Source of the DNA: Saprospiraceae bacterium
GTDB taxonomy: Bacteria > Bacteroidota > Bacteroidia > Chitinophagales > Saprospiraceae
Assembly: GCA_016719855.1 (NCBI GenBank)
Contig: JADJYH010000015.1
Coordinates: 62,001 to 126,000 of the forward strand
DNA: 64,000 bases
Direction of reading: 5' to 3'
Position numbers and translations under genes: made by a program. The notes beneath the pieces are model-generated. The model worked only from the letters and a program-made list of their open reading frames with translations. It was not told the origin of the DNA and did not search any database. Positions 37,512 to 49,556 of this stretch are shown in pieces. Each line of letters begins with the position of its first letter. Within the stretch, counting starts at the first letter, position 1.

Positions 37512-40500
37512 ATGAAATTACTCGTACCCATTATTTCGTTGGTGAGCTTTTTTCTGCTCACAGCGCTGCCCAGCGTTGCGCAAAACACCTACAACATCAA
37601 CTTGACCGATGACAAGCTGAGAGAAGAAATCAACTTCGTTGGCATCGAGCAAAACGTGCATGTTTGCGGCCTTGAAGTCGGACAGACTTACCAAGTTTGG
37701 GCAGTAAAATTCGGCTGCCACCCCACCCTGAAACTTGCAGGGCCAGGCCAATTCAGCAACACCCAAACATTTGTGGCAGCCGCTGATTGCATGGATTTTG
37801 TGATGAAGAAAGACTTGTCCACGCCAGATTGCGCTTCGGGCCCTATTTGGTTTTCCATTGGCTGCAGTACTTGTAACAAAAAAGTGGACCCCCTTGCAAA
37901 AATATCCTGTTCAGCAAACCCATCAGGGGAGTACCTGATTCAGGATGTGTTCATTGGAGGTGGGTGTTTTGATGTAACCAACGTGCAAACAATCGGCTCC
38001 CCCGAAGGGAGGGGTACTTTCACGGATGGAGGCTCTACCGTAAACATGAACAATGGCATTGTTTTGACCTCTGGACAGGTAGGCATTGCCAATGGTCCCA
38101 ATAACTCAAACAGTGCCGGTGCGAATGTTGGCGGCCCTAATTCCGACCCTGATCTTGACATCCTGACTGGTGGCAACCTGTTTGATGTGCAGGGTATTGA
38201 ATTCGATTTCAGGCCCACCATCAACAATATCAGCTTTCAATATGTATTTGGCTCAGAAGAATACTGCGAATTCGTAAATTCCGGTTTCAATGACGTGTTT
38301 GGCTTCTTTATTAGTGGGCCTGGCATTAACGGTGGGTTTTCTTCCAACGGCCAGGATATTGCTGTTTTGCCAAACTCTGGCATTTTTGTTTCCATCAACA
38401 ATGTAAACCACCTCACCAACACCGGATACTTTGTTCCTAACCAAGGCAACTGCGGCGGAATGACGAACCCAGACGACATCCAGTACGATGGATACACACA
38501 ATTATTGATTGCAGTTGCAAACGTTATCCCTTGTGAAGTTTATCACATCCGCCTTGTGATAGCCGATGTGGGCGATGGTATTTATGATTCAGGTGTATTC
38601 CTTGGAGCAGGCACGTTCACCGCTGGCGGAACCGCCACCGGCGAAGCTTTGTCAGCTACTACTGGCTCCAACATCGTTTACGAGTCGTGCAACGACGGTA
38701 CATTTGTATTCACCAGGGCAGGGGGCGACAACTCCTTGCCACTAGTCCTCAATTTCACCATCTTGGCTAGCAGTACGGCAACTCCTGGCGTTGATTACGT
38801 ACCTTTTTCGCTCTCGATAACCATTCCACCGGGACTGGACAATTTTGCACTGCCCATTAACGTCATTGCCGACAACATACCGGAAGGAATAGAAACCATT
38901 ATTTTAAGTCTGACCAATTCTTGTTCGTGCAGTAGTCTAGAGATAGAACTGGAGATACATGACCCACCACCAGTCGAACTCGATTTGCCTGATTTGGAGG
39001 CTTGTGCGGGCTCACCAATATTCTTGGAGGCAATGCCCACTGGCGGTATTCCCAATACCACTTTCACTTTTGCGTGGGACAATGGGCAATCCGGACCAAT
39101 ACTACAAGCTGCTCCAACACAAAACACTTCCTACACCGTAACTACAACTGATGCATGTGGTGGTACTGCCAGCGCAACATCCAATATCCAGGTAGCAGAA
39201 GTGCCAACTGCTTCAATGACCAGTCCGGGCGGAGTTCTCTGTACCAGCAACCCAAATGCCAGTGTTAACCTTGTCATTGATTTTACTGGGACTCCAAACT
39301 GGATTCTTGATTATACCATCAATGGCCAACCTCAGGTGCCCATTTTGGTAACTTCCACACCTTATACATTGACCACAAATGTGCCGGGCATTTACTTACT
39401 TACAAGTGTGACATCGGCCATTGGGAACTGTATTGGGCCAGCAACTGGCGTTTCGATTATAGACATCGTAACAATAGACAATACGGTATTTACAACCCCA
39501 TACACTTGTTCTGACAATGGCTCCATGACCGTGCAGCCAAACGGAGGCACTGACCCCTATGAATATGTTTGGAGCAATGGGTTCCCAAGTTTTCCGACTG
39601 CCATTGGGCTTTTGCCAGGAACGTACATTGTAACGGTTACTGACAACAATGGGTGTACAGCTTCAGCATCTGGGGAAATTACCTCACCGCCACCATTGCT
39701 TTCAAGCGCAGTTGGCTCCCAAGTAAATTGTATCAACCCTAACGGTGGCACCATTACACTAACGGTGGGCGGTGGGACACCACCTTATAATTTTTTATGG
39801 TCAAATGGCTCGACTGACCAAAACCCAACTGGCTTGGGCGTCGGTACTTACGTCGTAACCATTACCGATTTTTATAACTGTACCTCAACTGCTCTTGCAT
39901 CGGTAACATCCAATGTCATTTTGCCCATCGCTGTGGCGCAGGCAAATGACCCCTTAGATTGCAACAATCAAGTGGTTATGGTGATTGGACAAGGCTCACA
40001 GACGGGGCCAGATATCACCTATTACTGGTCAGGGCCAGGCATAAGTGGCCCAGACAACCAGATTGATGTCAATGTCCAAACAGATGGTCTGTACACCATT
40101 TTAGTTACCAATACTGCCAATGGGTGTACCTCTACGGCCTCAGTCACGGTATTGTCCGATTTGGTGGCACCTATCGCCGTTGCCGTGGGCGACACCTTGA
40201 GTTGCAATTCGTCTTTCGCCAACATCTCAGGAAACGGCTCCTCTACAGGGCCTAACTTTCAGTATCAATGGACGGGAAGCGACATTGTGAGTGGAGCAAA
40301 TACACTGAATGCTGTCGTGGGAGAACCAGGAACTTACACATTGGTGGTTACAAACATGACCAATGGCTGTACCTCATCCGTCTCCGTAGAGGTGGAAAAC
40401 GATGCCAATGTGCCAGATGCTGATATTGCTCAACCTGCCCCAATCACCTGCAGTAGACACCATCACCCTGGATGGCTCCGGCTCTTCAAACGGACCTATT

Positions 40501-43500
40501 TACACCTATCAGTGGTATCAAAACAATGCGCCCATACCTGGCGCAACAGGTTTGACAACCATAGCTACTAGCACAGGTAATTACCAAATCATCGTGACAA
40601 ATGAATTGAACGGGTGTACCTCTAGCTACTCCACTACAGTGACGAATAACCTTACCGCACCTGTGGCAAGTGCTTCAGCCAACGGGCAAATAACTTGTAT
40701 TGTCAACTCGGTTGGCCTGAGCAGTTCGGTCCAAGGTAATCCAGCCAATTTTACTTTTGACTGGAGCACCACCAATGGCACTTTTGTTGGTGGGACGAAT
40801 GGACAAAACGCAACAGCAGGCTCGCCAGGCGTTTACCAAGTGACGGTCATGAATCTAAGCAATGGCTGCACCGGCACAGCAACGGTACAGGTGACACAGG
40901 ATGCAAGCATCCCGGTTATCCAATTGACTTCTTCTGGAGATATTGACTGTGTGGACACGCAGGTTCAACTAAACGGTAATGGTTCCAGCCAAAGTCCAAC
41001 TATTACCTATACTTGGACTTCACCGGACGGCAATTTTTATTCAGGGCAAAACACGTTGACACCAATAGTTGATGCTGCCGGAACCTACACGCTGACACTG
41101 TTCGATTCAAGCAACCAATGTGAAAACGAAAGCAGTGTCACGGTGACTGTTGACAATTTGCCACCAATCATCATCATGCCTTCATCGCCAATGTTGGACT
41201 GCGCTGTAACCCAAGCCACCTTGGACGCAGCCATTTCCAATCCCACCCGCAGGTGTCGTGCTTGATTACAATTGGACAACTTTGGGTGGTCAGTTCATCG
41301 GTGCATCAAATATCTTGACGCCTAACGTGGATGCTCCAGGCACTTACACGCTGGTAGTTTCAAACCCTGACAATGGTTGTACAAGCACGAGTTCTATCGT
41401 GGTTGATGAGGATGTGGCACTACCAGTTGCCGTCATTGCGAATCCCGATGTGCTGACTTGCAACACCAACACAGTGCCGCTGAATGCCACGGGCACAAGC
41501 ACAGGCATTGCCTTCCAGTACGATTGGTCCAGCCCAACCGGCAGTTTTGTAACAAGCAACTCGATATTGAATCCAGTGGTTGATGCCTCAGGCACTTATA
41601 CTTTGTTGGTTACCAATACTTTAAACAACTGTACAGCGACCCAACAGGTGGTTGTGAACGAGGATGTAAACCTGCCAACTGCCACCGCTGGAACACCAAT
41701 GACGCTCAACTGCGACATTACGGAGCTGAATCTCAACGGCAACGGTAGTAGCACAGGCCAAGAGTTTCAATACTTGTGGACAGGCCCTGGTGTGGTTTCA
41801 AACGAAACAACTCTTTCACCCTTAGTGGATGAGCCAGGCACCTATCAACTGCTGGTTACCAACTTGATAAACAACTGCCAATCCACTGCGAGCGTGACAA
41901 TTGGAGAAGACATTGCCCCGCCAATTGCAGAGGCTGGACAAGGCGGGATTTTGTCTTGCAGCTTGACCTCCATGTTGCTTGATGGAACCGGCTCCAGCGC
42001 TGGCAATAACATTGAATACGAATGGAGTTCACCCAACGGAAGCATCAGCAGTGGAGCCAATACGCTAACACCAACCATCAATGCTGCTGGTAACTATTTC
42101 ATCATGGTCACAAACACTACCAACGGATGCACCACCACTGACATGGTGCAAATTGATGAGGATGATAGCTTGCCAGATGCGGAAACACTGCCTGCCCCAC
42201 CGCTTACTTGCAATGTCACGCAACTAACGTTGAGCGGCGCAGGCTCGGCCAGTGGGCCTGAATATACTTATTTGTGGAGCACAACGAATGGCAACATTTC
42301 TTCTGGCGAAACGACTTTGAATCCAGTCATTACCGCATCAGGCATCTATTTACCGACGGTAACTAACACGGCTACAAATTGCAGCAACATCGCCAGTGTA
42401 ACTGTTGATTCGCAAACAACGCCACCAGCCGCTGAGGCAGGCCCTGCCGCACAGCTTACCTGTACTCAAACCTCGCTAGCCCTTAACGGCAATGGCTCGG
42501 CCGGTGGGCCAAACTATTCGTACCAGTGGACTACTGCAAATGGCAATATTATCGGTGGGGACAACACCCTGAACCCGATGGTGGATGAGCCTGGCACTTA
42601 TGTCCTGCAAGTTACCAACGACCTTACCGGATGTACCAATACCGACCAAGTGACGATTTCCGAAAGTTTGAATGCGCCTTTCTCGGTAGCTTCAACCCCG
42701 GGAGTACTGAACTGCAATGCTGCTAATTTAACGCTCAGCGGCATGGGCAGCTCCACGGGTAGCACCATCAGCTACCTCTGGTCAACATTGGATGGCAACA
42801 TACTGAGCGGTGGCACTACCCTTTCGCCCGTTATCAATGAGCCAGGAACTTATGTGCTCACTGTGGCAAACAGCGCAAATGGCTGCACAGAAACCGCATC
42901 GGTAGTTGTTGACCAAGACATTGCAGCACCGACATCAGAAGCCGGCTCCGCAAACCTGCTTTCCTGTTCAGAGCCCGACGGTGACGCTTGATGGCAACGG
43001 AAGCAGCACGGGCAACGGTATCACCTATCTGTGGACAACCAACAACGGCAATATTGTGAGCGGTGCAACCACATTGACGCCAACCGTCAACCAAATAGGT
43101 ATCTATACTTTGACCGTTATCAATAATGTGAATGGCTGCACTTCATCAGACGACATTCAGGTTGGCCAGGACAACAGCCTACCGCAAGCGTTGATTACGC
43201 CTCCAGCCACCTTGACTTGTGATGTTGTGGAATTAAACCTTGTTGCATCGGCTTCGCAAGGAGCAAACTTTGATTATTTGTGGACAACGATTGGTGGCAG
43301 TATCATTGCTGGGGAAACAACGCTTTCACCACAAATCAACCAGCCAGGTGTTTACGTTCTTACAGTCAGCAATAATTCCAATGGCTGCACATTGTCTACG
43401 CAAACAACTGTCAATCAGGACATTACGTTACCGACAGCAGAATCTAGCCAACCTTATGTGATTGATTGTTTTGAAGCACTTAATGCCTTGGACGGTTCAA

Positions 43501-44453
43501 GCTCTACTGGAACGGGCATGTTGGCATTCCTTTGGTCAACTACCAATGGTGAACTTGTTTCAGGCATGAATACAGCCAACGCCCAGATTTCGGAGCCAGG
43601 AACCTACGCCCTATTGGTGACAAATCTTGCCAATGGTTGCACGGATACTGACCAGGTTGTGATAATTAAAGAGGGTCCTGTGACCGTACCTGAGGCTACC
43701 CAGCCACCTTGTTTTGGCGATAAGGGCGCTATCGCTTTGACGGGAGCAACTGGCGGGGAAACGCCCTATTTGTACTCCATTGACAATGGCAACAACTTCA
43801 GCAGCACTGCGATTTTTACCAACCTTGAACCGGGTCTCTATTCGGTCATTGTTCAAGATGCCAATGGGTGCCAGTTTGATGAAGAGGTGCTTATCGAGCA
43901 ACCCAATTTGTTCGATATTGATGTTGAATCACAAGTGACAATTCACCTTGGAGAAAGCTACCAGCTCAATACCTTGGTCAATGTTCCGGTTACTGAAATC
44001 GAACAGGTTGATTGGTTTCCAGGCTTTAATTTGTCGTGTACGGATTGCTTAGACCCAATTGCAAATCCAACCGCTTCAACGACCTATACTGTCACGGTTG
44101 TCACAAAAAACGGCTGCAAGGACAGTGCGCCGGTTTTTTTCCGAGTGGACAAGTCAGGAGGAGTGTACGTTCCCAACGCTTTTTCTCCTAACGGAGACGG
44201 TACCAACGATGTCTTCATGATATTCTCAGATACTAAGAGTGTGCTAAAAGTGAACTCGTTCTTAGTGTTCAACCGTTGGGGTGAGTCTGTTTATCAATAC
44301 TTCAATTTTTCACCAAACGACCCTGCATACGGCTGGGATGGTAAACACAGGAGCCTTCCACTTGACCCAGCAGTTTTCACCTGGTTTGCTGAAATCGAGT
44401 TCATTGATGGCAGGGTTGAGATTTTCAAAGGCGATATTACTTTGATGAATTGA
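37512..44453 (+). CDS. Giant SprB-like repeat adhesin with T9SS type B sorting domain, frameshifted at three places
   Basis: The ATG at 37512 gives a signal peptide (MKLLVPIISLVSFFLLTALPSVAQ). Order of parts: an N-terminal domain of about 110 residues; a choice-of-anchor-L domain (about residues 140-370, with FDVQGIEFDFRPTINNISFQYVFGSEEY); a Calx-beta-like domain (PGVDYVPFSLSITIPPG...NIPEGIETIILSL); Ig/PKD-like segments; two SprB repeats (GTDPYEYVWSNG and GTPPYNFLWSNG); about 15 modules of 83 residues; one more SprB repeat; and the CHU_C sorting domain (VPNAFSPNGDGTNDVFMIF, FNRWGESVYQY, GWDGKH). Indels near 40450, 41242 and 42971 shift the frame but each junction restores the repeat consensus. 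The rebuilt length is about 2310 residues. Surface adhesin; ligand unknown. Confidence 0.85.
39940..43670 (+). repeat. About 15 tandem 83-residue Ig-like modules
   Basis: Each module of about 249 bases encodes a pattern of the type LxCxxxxLxLxGxGSSxG, then YxWxxxxGxxxxGxxTLxPxV, then PGTYxLxVTNxxNGCT and a linker VxVxxDxxxPxA. I count fifteen starts, from DPLDCNNQVV to YVIDCFEALN. Modules are diverged at DNA level. Each has two cysteines that could form one disulfide per module. Confidence 0.8.
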
Positions 44454-45780
44454 TGTCGTCGGACTTAATGATTACTCCAACTAAGCGACATAAAGATTAC
44501 ACCAAGTTCATTGACAGTAGGATAAAGAACGAATGTGCTTTTCCGTTAAGTTTTCTGCGGGCATCATCTTTAGCAGTTCTCCCCGCTCGTTGGAAAATTT
44601 CCATTGTACGTTTTGAGCATCAAAGGTGGCAGTGAGCATCTGGTTTCTATGTTGGTAGCCAACCTGATAGACTTGCCCAAATACATTGGTTGTCCCAACG
44701 CTGCTGATTTTTCGTTGCCAGGAACCTTGTGCAAGGTGGCGGTACGCCCGCTGGATGTCAAAATCCCCCGGGTTGAACTTTCTCGGGTTTGAAAAAAGCT
44801 CGGGGAACCGCTCTGCACGGGTCTTGCCCTTGCAGGTTCGGGTAGGGAAGTTTTCCCGCTGGTCCAGCACTGCCTGGTTCAAACGTTCTTGGAGGTCGAG
44901 GTAGTCCCCGCACTGGGCGGGGTCCGCCCAGCGGGCGGTTGTTCCTTGGTTGCGTTCCACCTTTGCGTTTTTGCGGGGTGAACGGGCGGGGTTCAGTTTT
45001 ACCGCCATGCCCAAGGCCCGCAGGCAAAGGTTCAAGGGTGTCAGTGATTGGCGGGTCGGGTCCCCGAACGGCGCCCCGTTGTCTGCCCGGAAGCATTGGA
45101 TGAACCCCCAGCGCCACAGCACACAGCGCACACAATCAATTACTGCTTGCACGGGGACTTGGTTGATGCGCCCGTAGGGGGAAAACGAAGGCGTCCAGTT
45201 CAGCCCCCGTGTACTCGTCTATAAAGTTCAGGTAACAGCACGCTTTGCCATCTTTGGTGCGCAACCGTTCCTTGGCGTCCACCTGTACCCGCTCGAAGGC
45301 TTGCGTGGCCCAATCGGCGCCAACCGGAGGCAATTTTGTGCGGGGCTTGTTCAGGCCCGCCTTCAACAGCTGGCGCTGCAACTGGCGCTCGCCGGGAACT
45401 GTCGCTTGGGGGAATTCCCGCAGCAGGTTCAGGCGTATGTAGCCTCCGCCCCAGTCTTGATGGGTTTGCCGTAGCCGCTTGGTCCGCTCCAATATCTGCT
45501 CGGAGGTCATCGGTTTGCGCCCGCAACTGTCATACTTGACCTTGATGCCGGGCAAACCCTCTGATTCGAACCGCCTAATCCAAAGCAAAAGCGTATGGTA
45601 GTCAACGTCCAGCGCTCGGGAAATGTCACTTTTCTTTTCCCCTGTTTGCCACCGATGGATGGCTTGTAAGCGAGTTTCATAATCGTGTGCTTTCATGTGC
45701 CGTTCTTTTCCCACAAATGTCAATGAACTTGGTGTAATCTTTATGTCGTATTGTTGGTGTAATCTTTAAGTCCGACGACA
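44454..45780 (-). mobile_element. IS481-like insertion sequence with 63-bp terminal inverted repeats and 5-bp target duplication
   Basis: The left end (44454-44516) and right end (45718-45780) are inverted copies over 63 bases with a few mismatches, both starting TGTCGTCGGACTTAA. The right end contains the block GGTGTAATCTTTA twice, 21 bases apart, likely transposase-binding sites. ATTGA flanks both sides (44449-44453 and 45781-45785), a 5-bp target duplication. The element is 1327 bases and holds one transposase gene. It inserted exactly at the adhesin's stop codon, and the duplicated target supplies the TGA, so the adhesin is unchanged. Confidence 0.93.
44508..45696 (-). CDS. IS481-type DDE transposase, frameshifted
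   Basis: The N-terminal part (ATG 45696, MKAHDYETRLQAIHRWQTGEKKSD...) has a helix-turn-helix (KKSDISRALDVDYHTLLLWIRRFE) and a second DNA-binding helix bundle. The integrase core then shows VQVDAKER (first Asp), FRADNGAPFGDP (second Asp) and the Glu in NAKVERNQGTTARW. One extra C in the C5 run at 45177-45181 shifts the frame. Without it the protein reads FVFPYGRINQVPVQAVIDC in one frame. The rebuilt length is about 396 residues. IS481 elements have a single frame and no programmed shift, so the break is an error or a recent inactivation. The gene ends inside the left inverted repeat. Confidence 0.88.
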
Positions 45781-45818
45781 ATTGATAGTCTTCTAAAGTG
45801 CATTTTCAGACAAAAATG

Positions 45819-45853
45819 AACCTTCCAGAATTGATTCTGGAAGGTTTTTTTTG
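45819..45853 (+). terminator. Rho-independent terminator, originally of the adhesin gene
   Basis: AACCTTCCAGAAT pairs with ATTCTGGAAGGTT, followed by eight T. Without the IS it would lie about 35 bases after the adhesin stop; the insertion has moved it 1.3 kb away. Confidence 0.85.
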
Positions 45854-46397
45854 TGCACAGTTCATTTAGATGATTTTTTTTAACATTTTTATTTTATTAA
45901 TAATTATTGCATTTATTGGCGTTCCAGCGTCAACAATTTTCAAAATTTTACATTTCCATCTTTAGAATATTTTATTTCTGATGAATTTACATTTACTTTT
46001 GTGTCAAGAACATTTTCAAAACGAAAAAGCGGAGCCAACTACCACAGGTTCCTTCCTTAGATTTCATTGACGCATTTTGTTTTTTAGTTAAGTGCGTTTT
46101 CCTACTGCTAGAATTTCCCATGAACATTTCTTCCATGTAGCCATCGGCTACATTTCCATGTTTTTCATCTAGGGTTTTCCCTGCTTGAAAAACACCTTCA
46201 GCATTTAGCTGGCCAAACAACACTTGTTCAACTACACTTACCCTTATCGCTATCAGCTAGCACTGGTAGCATCTGTGATTTTATTCTAAATTTTAAACTC
46301 AACCGGCTAACCCTGTATGGGCTAGGTATTAACGGCTATTGTTCCAATGACATGCCGTGAGACCATCCCGCAATTCCGGTCAAACCTGATTACACAC
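45854..46397. other. AT-rich intergenic region, no gene recognised
   Basis: This stretch of about 540 bases has an AT-rich part (45860-46010) and a small palindrome at about 46135-46154 (ATGTAGCC...GGCTACAT). A minus-strand frame at 45993-46223 is open for 76 codons but resembles nothing I know and has no clear start context, so I do not call it a gene. Confidence 0.45.
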
Positions 46398-47539
46398 ATG
46401 AAAAAGTTGAACTTCTACTCACTTTTTATTGCACTATTTTTCTCCCAAAGCGTTGATGCTCAGTGCATTAAAGACATTCAGAACTTAATCAACATGCCTG
46501 CTCCCTGCTTCTTCGTGGGTAACATTGATTTTGACAACACGGAATGCTTTTGACGTGTTTGCATTTCCCTTCTTGACTTATACTTGAAAATCAAAAAGGC
46601 TAACACTGGTGAGTTAGTGGCCATCTATGACGGCATCGCTTTCCAGCACACATTTGCCAAGTTCGGCGGGTACGAGTTTTTGCCTTTGAGGTGGACAAAG
46701 ACGACGACCCAACCAACGCCCTGGATATTGTTGACTGCGTAACCTACACTACCTGCGAGGTTTGCACTTCGGACAGCATCAAGACTGAGTATATTACCTG
46801 TCCTTTTGGTGAGGGATGCGAAATATCCTTGTCAGCCAATATACATGCCGCAAACGACATAGGACTAGAACCTTCCGCTAAAATATTTGTGACCTACCTG
46901 CCTACTCCGCAAGAATTATTGGGTGGGGTTGAAAGTTACGATATTGAGTTTAAAGATATTGACATTGAATACAATCCAGCTACGGATACAATTCCCTACG
47001 TATTTCAAATCCTCACTGTACCTTTCAAAAGAGGCTGCTTCAAGCCAAGAATAGAATTCAAATTAATAGATGGATTTGGCGCCCACGGTTTAGATGGAAT
47101 ATCATGCACAGAAATTGAATTGCGTTCAGAAGAAAAATTCCGTTGCATTGCCTGCGCAAATCAAGATGGCAAATGCCTTGCAAGCGAGGTTGCTTCCCAA
47201 ATTTCCAATGAGGAAGACTCTTGTGACCCATTCTATTTTTGCAACCAACTAAGGGAGGCTGAAATTGACCCAATAAATGATGGTGGAGAAATTAGTCTCG
47301 TGGCAAGCCCGAACCCAGCCAACGACAGGCTACATCTTGAATTTCCACCTTCAGATTCAGATTTCCGCCAACTCTTATTTTTCAATAATATTGGACAACA
47401 AATGATGATGCTTGATATTCCCTCCGGGGATAGGGCCGCCGACTTAATGGTGGGGAGTTTGAATCCCGGTCTCTATTTCGCTACCTTGATGGAAGACGGT
47501 GGACTTGTCCAATCAACCCAAGTTGTTATCCGAAGGTAA
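46398..47539 (+). CDS. Secreted protein with T9SS type A C-terminal signal, three frameshifts
   Basis: The protein has a signal peptide from ATG 46398 (MKKLNFYSLFIALFFSQSVDAQ). Indels near 46548 (T4 run), 46583 and 46687 break the frame. Corrected, the protein reads NTECFDVFAFPFLTYT, LKIKKANTGELVAIYDG, FGGYEFLPFEVDKDDD and then stays open. The end is a Por-type sorting domain (SLVASPNPANDRLHLEFPP, QLLFFNNIGQQMMMLD, GLYFATLMEDGGLVQSTQVVIRR). The middle has several cysteines (CTYTTCEVC, CPFGEGC, CIACANQDGKC). It marks the start of the window's most indel-rich stretch, so it may be a pseudogene. Confidence 0.65.
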
Positions 47540-47656
47540 TGTCCACCAACATTTACAACACATCTATTTTCAGTACTTGATGCGCTATCGTCATATATTC
47601 CAAACAAATTTCGCATAACTAACACTTTCCCTCGCACTGTGATAACATTCCTACTT

Positions 47657-47689
47657 AGCCACCCAGCACTAGAAGCTGGGTGGCTTTTT
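47657..47689. terminator. Bidirectional terminator
   Basis: AGCCACCCAGC pairs with GCTGGGTGGCT around CTAGAA, followed by TTTTT. It lies between the T9SS cargo gene ending at 47539 and the minus-strand remnant ending at 47696. Confidence 0.85.
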
Positions 47690-47695
47690 CTTTCG

Positions 47696-48235
47696 TTAAA
47701 AACGCCAGCCTACGCCAAGCCTGAAAAAGGACTGAAAACTTTTAAGGTAAAAATCAACACTTCCTCGTTGTTCCTCGTCAATAAATTCATCATAGACATA
47801 TTCAAGCCTCGTTGTACCATTTATAAGTTCTATATACGGGATGAAATCAAATACAAGGTGATTAGTGAGCCTGTATTCTAGGTGAGGCGTGAATAAGAGA
47901 GACAAACCATAAAACTGGTTTTTCACACCACAAGGCCAAGAATGTTTGATTCATTGAGCTGTTCCAAAGCATAAAGGTCCTCACCGGAACCTCCCACACT
48001 GAATACCTTGTAGAGTTTTTTTGACAACCTTTTTCCATGGCCTGCATCGTAATCCAATGGAAAATCTAGTTTCAGTTTCTATGTCTGGCCTCCGTTGAAG
48101 AACCAAATTTGTCAACTCAAGCCCTGTAGCTGTTGTTGTTTCGTATTGGTATTTGATGGCAGCAGCCATCGAAGTGTGATAACCGCATTGTTTTTCTCTT
48201 CAAAGACTGGGATTGATACACCATCACTAATGGCC
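47696..48235 (-). pseudogene. Remnant of an outer-membrane-type beta-barrel protein
   Basis: The last frame ends with KNQFYGLSLLFTPHLEYRLTNHLVFDFIPYIELING and then FFRLGVGWRF, a beta-strand pattern with a terminal aromatic as in outer membrane barrels. Upstream pieces in other frames (FPLDYDAGHGKRLSKKLYKVFSVGG, VSIPVFEEKNNAVITLRWL) are broken by at least three shifts and stops. No start was found. The identity is weak. It could be the tail of a gene whose upstream part was replaced by the aminotransferase remnant. Confidence 0.4.
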
Positions 48236-48277
48236 AAATGACTGTGAAGAGTGGCAGTTATAATTCGCTGAGCTGTG

Positions 48278-49505
48278 CTAAACATTTGTCAGGAGCATCA
48301 ATGGGTGAAAAGAACAAAAGGGTCTAGCATGCTTCATCCGCTTAAGGTTATTGTCAATAAGTGAGTCAATTGCACCAAGCAAACGATCTGCGAAATCTTT
48401 AACCTCATTGTAAAGATGTGGCGAAATGCGCATGGCGCCTGCCCGGTAGGATACATAAACGTTGTTTCAAGGGTGGCCTTTTCACCAAATCCAAATTAAC
48501 TGTCTTTGGTAAGCGAAGCCTCGAAAAGGTGTGCCCCGATAATCTTGTTGTTCAACCTGAAAACCTGTTCGGTGAGCCGCTGCACGTAAGGAGCCGATAA
48601 GTTCCTTGGAACATTCCTGGATGTTTTCAACGCCCCAACCCAATATCAACTCAGTGCGCCGAGAGCATTGCGGACTGCAATAAACTGGATATTTTCGCCC
48701 ATGTTGTAGCGATGGGCGGCAGGTTTAGATAGGCATCTTGGTAGTCAGTCAATTTTTCAAAATGCTCACTACCAGCCCGTTCATCCAGCTCTCCTCGATT
48801 GGCACCCCCGTTGTCAAATCTTTCGCCAAAATAGGCCATCCCCACGCTGTAAGGGCCGAGCAACCATTTATACGCTCCAAACCAGCGCATCTGGCTGGAT
48901 GATCAACACGTCGAATGTCATCGCCCAATGGATTGCGTACCATCAACGATGAAGAGCGTACCCACTTCGTTGGCTCGTTGTCGCACGGCAACAAGGTCGA
49001 ACCAGGTACCGTCGGCCCAATGGACATTTGTATTAGCAACCGCAACCGTCCGATTACTCAATGGTTTCAAGAGTCACTCGTTCCATGCCCTTCCCCTACC
49101 CTCTGTCGTTTCAGGCCGTTTGACTATTTTGATTTCAGCGCCATTTTTCGTCATCGTCAAGCGACGCCAGGGATAGTAATTGCTGGGGAAAATCTCATCC
49201 ACCACCACCACGTTGTGCCGGGATGGATTTGTACGTTTTTTACCTACCGAAGAAATGCCAGGAAACTGAGGGCACGATGGCGATTCGGTCAGGGTCTGCG
49301 ATATTGATGAGCTTCTGCAAAAGAGATTTAAGACGGGCTGGGTTCAAAAATCAGGCGCAAGAATTTCGCGTAAGGCATGGTCTTTCCTTGCAATTGCTTG
49401 ATAACCAGCCAGTTGCTACTGGTTCTGTTATCGGCGACATGTAGGAGCAATTGAGGTAGAAACCTCATCAGGGATGGAAAAAAGATGCTTTTGGCAAGTT
49501 AACAT
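48278..49505 (-). pseudogene. Class V aminotransferase fold PLP enzyme, multiply frameshifted
   Basis: Read across frames on the minus strand from ATG 49505, a recognisable protein appears: FSIPDEV, then YLNCSYMSP, NVVVVDEIFPSNYYPWRR, TNVHWADGTWFDLVAVRQRANEVGTLFIVDGTQSIG, YKWLLGPYSVGMAYFGERFDNG, PIEESWMNRAGSEHFEKLTDYQDAY, NIQFIAVRNALGALELI, and AMRISPHLYNEVKDFADRLL. The VDGTQSIG (PLP Asp) and KWLLGP (Schiff-base Lys) blocks are those of the class V/isopenicillin-N-epimerase-like group. I see at least eight frame changes or stops in 1.2 kb, far above the rest of the window. It is either a decayed gene or a badly covered region. Confidence 0.7.
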
Positions 49506-49556
49506 GGAGGCAGGTTTTGCAACAGTTGGATGGCAACTGTTGGTTTTGCCCGCAAG

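Noticed and set aside
45136..45200. Programmed ribosomal frameshift in the transposase
   Set aside because: IS481-type transposases are single frames. The break is in a plain C5 run without a slippery heptamer or downstream stem, and other genes in the window show the same kind of break.
45993..46223. A 76-codon minus-strand frame in the gap after the IS element
   Set aside because: No similarity recognised, no start context, and it lies in low-information AT-rich DNA. A very short conserved gene cannot be excluded.
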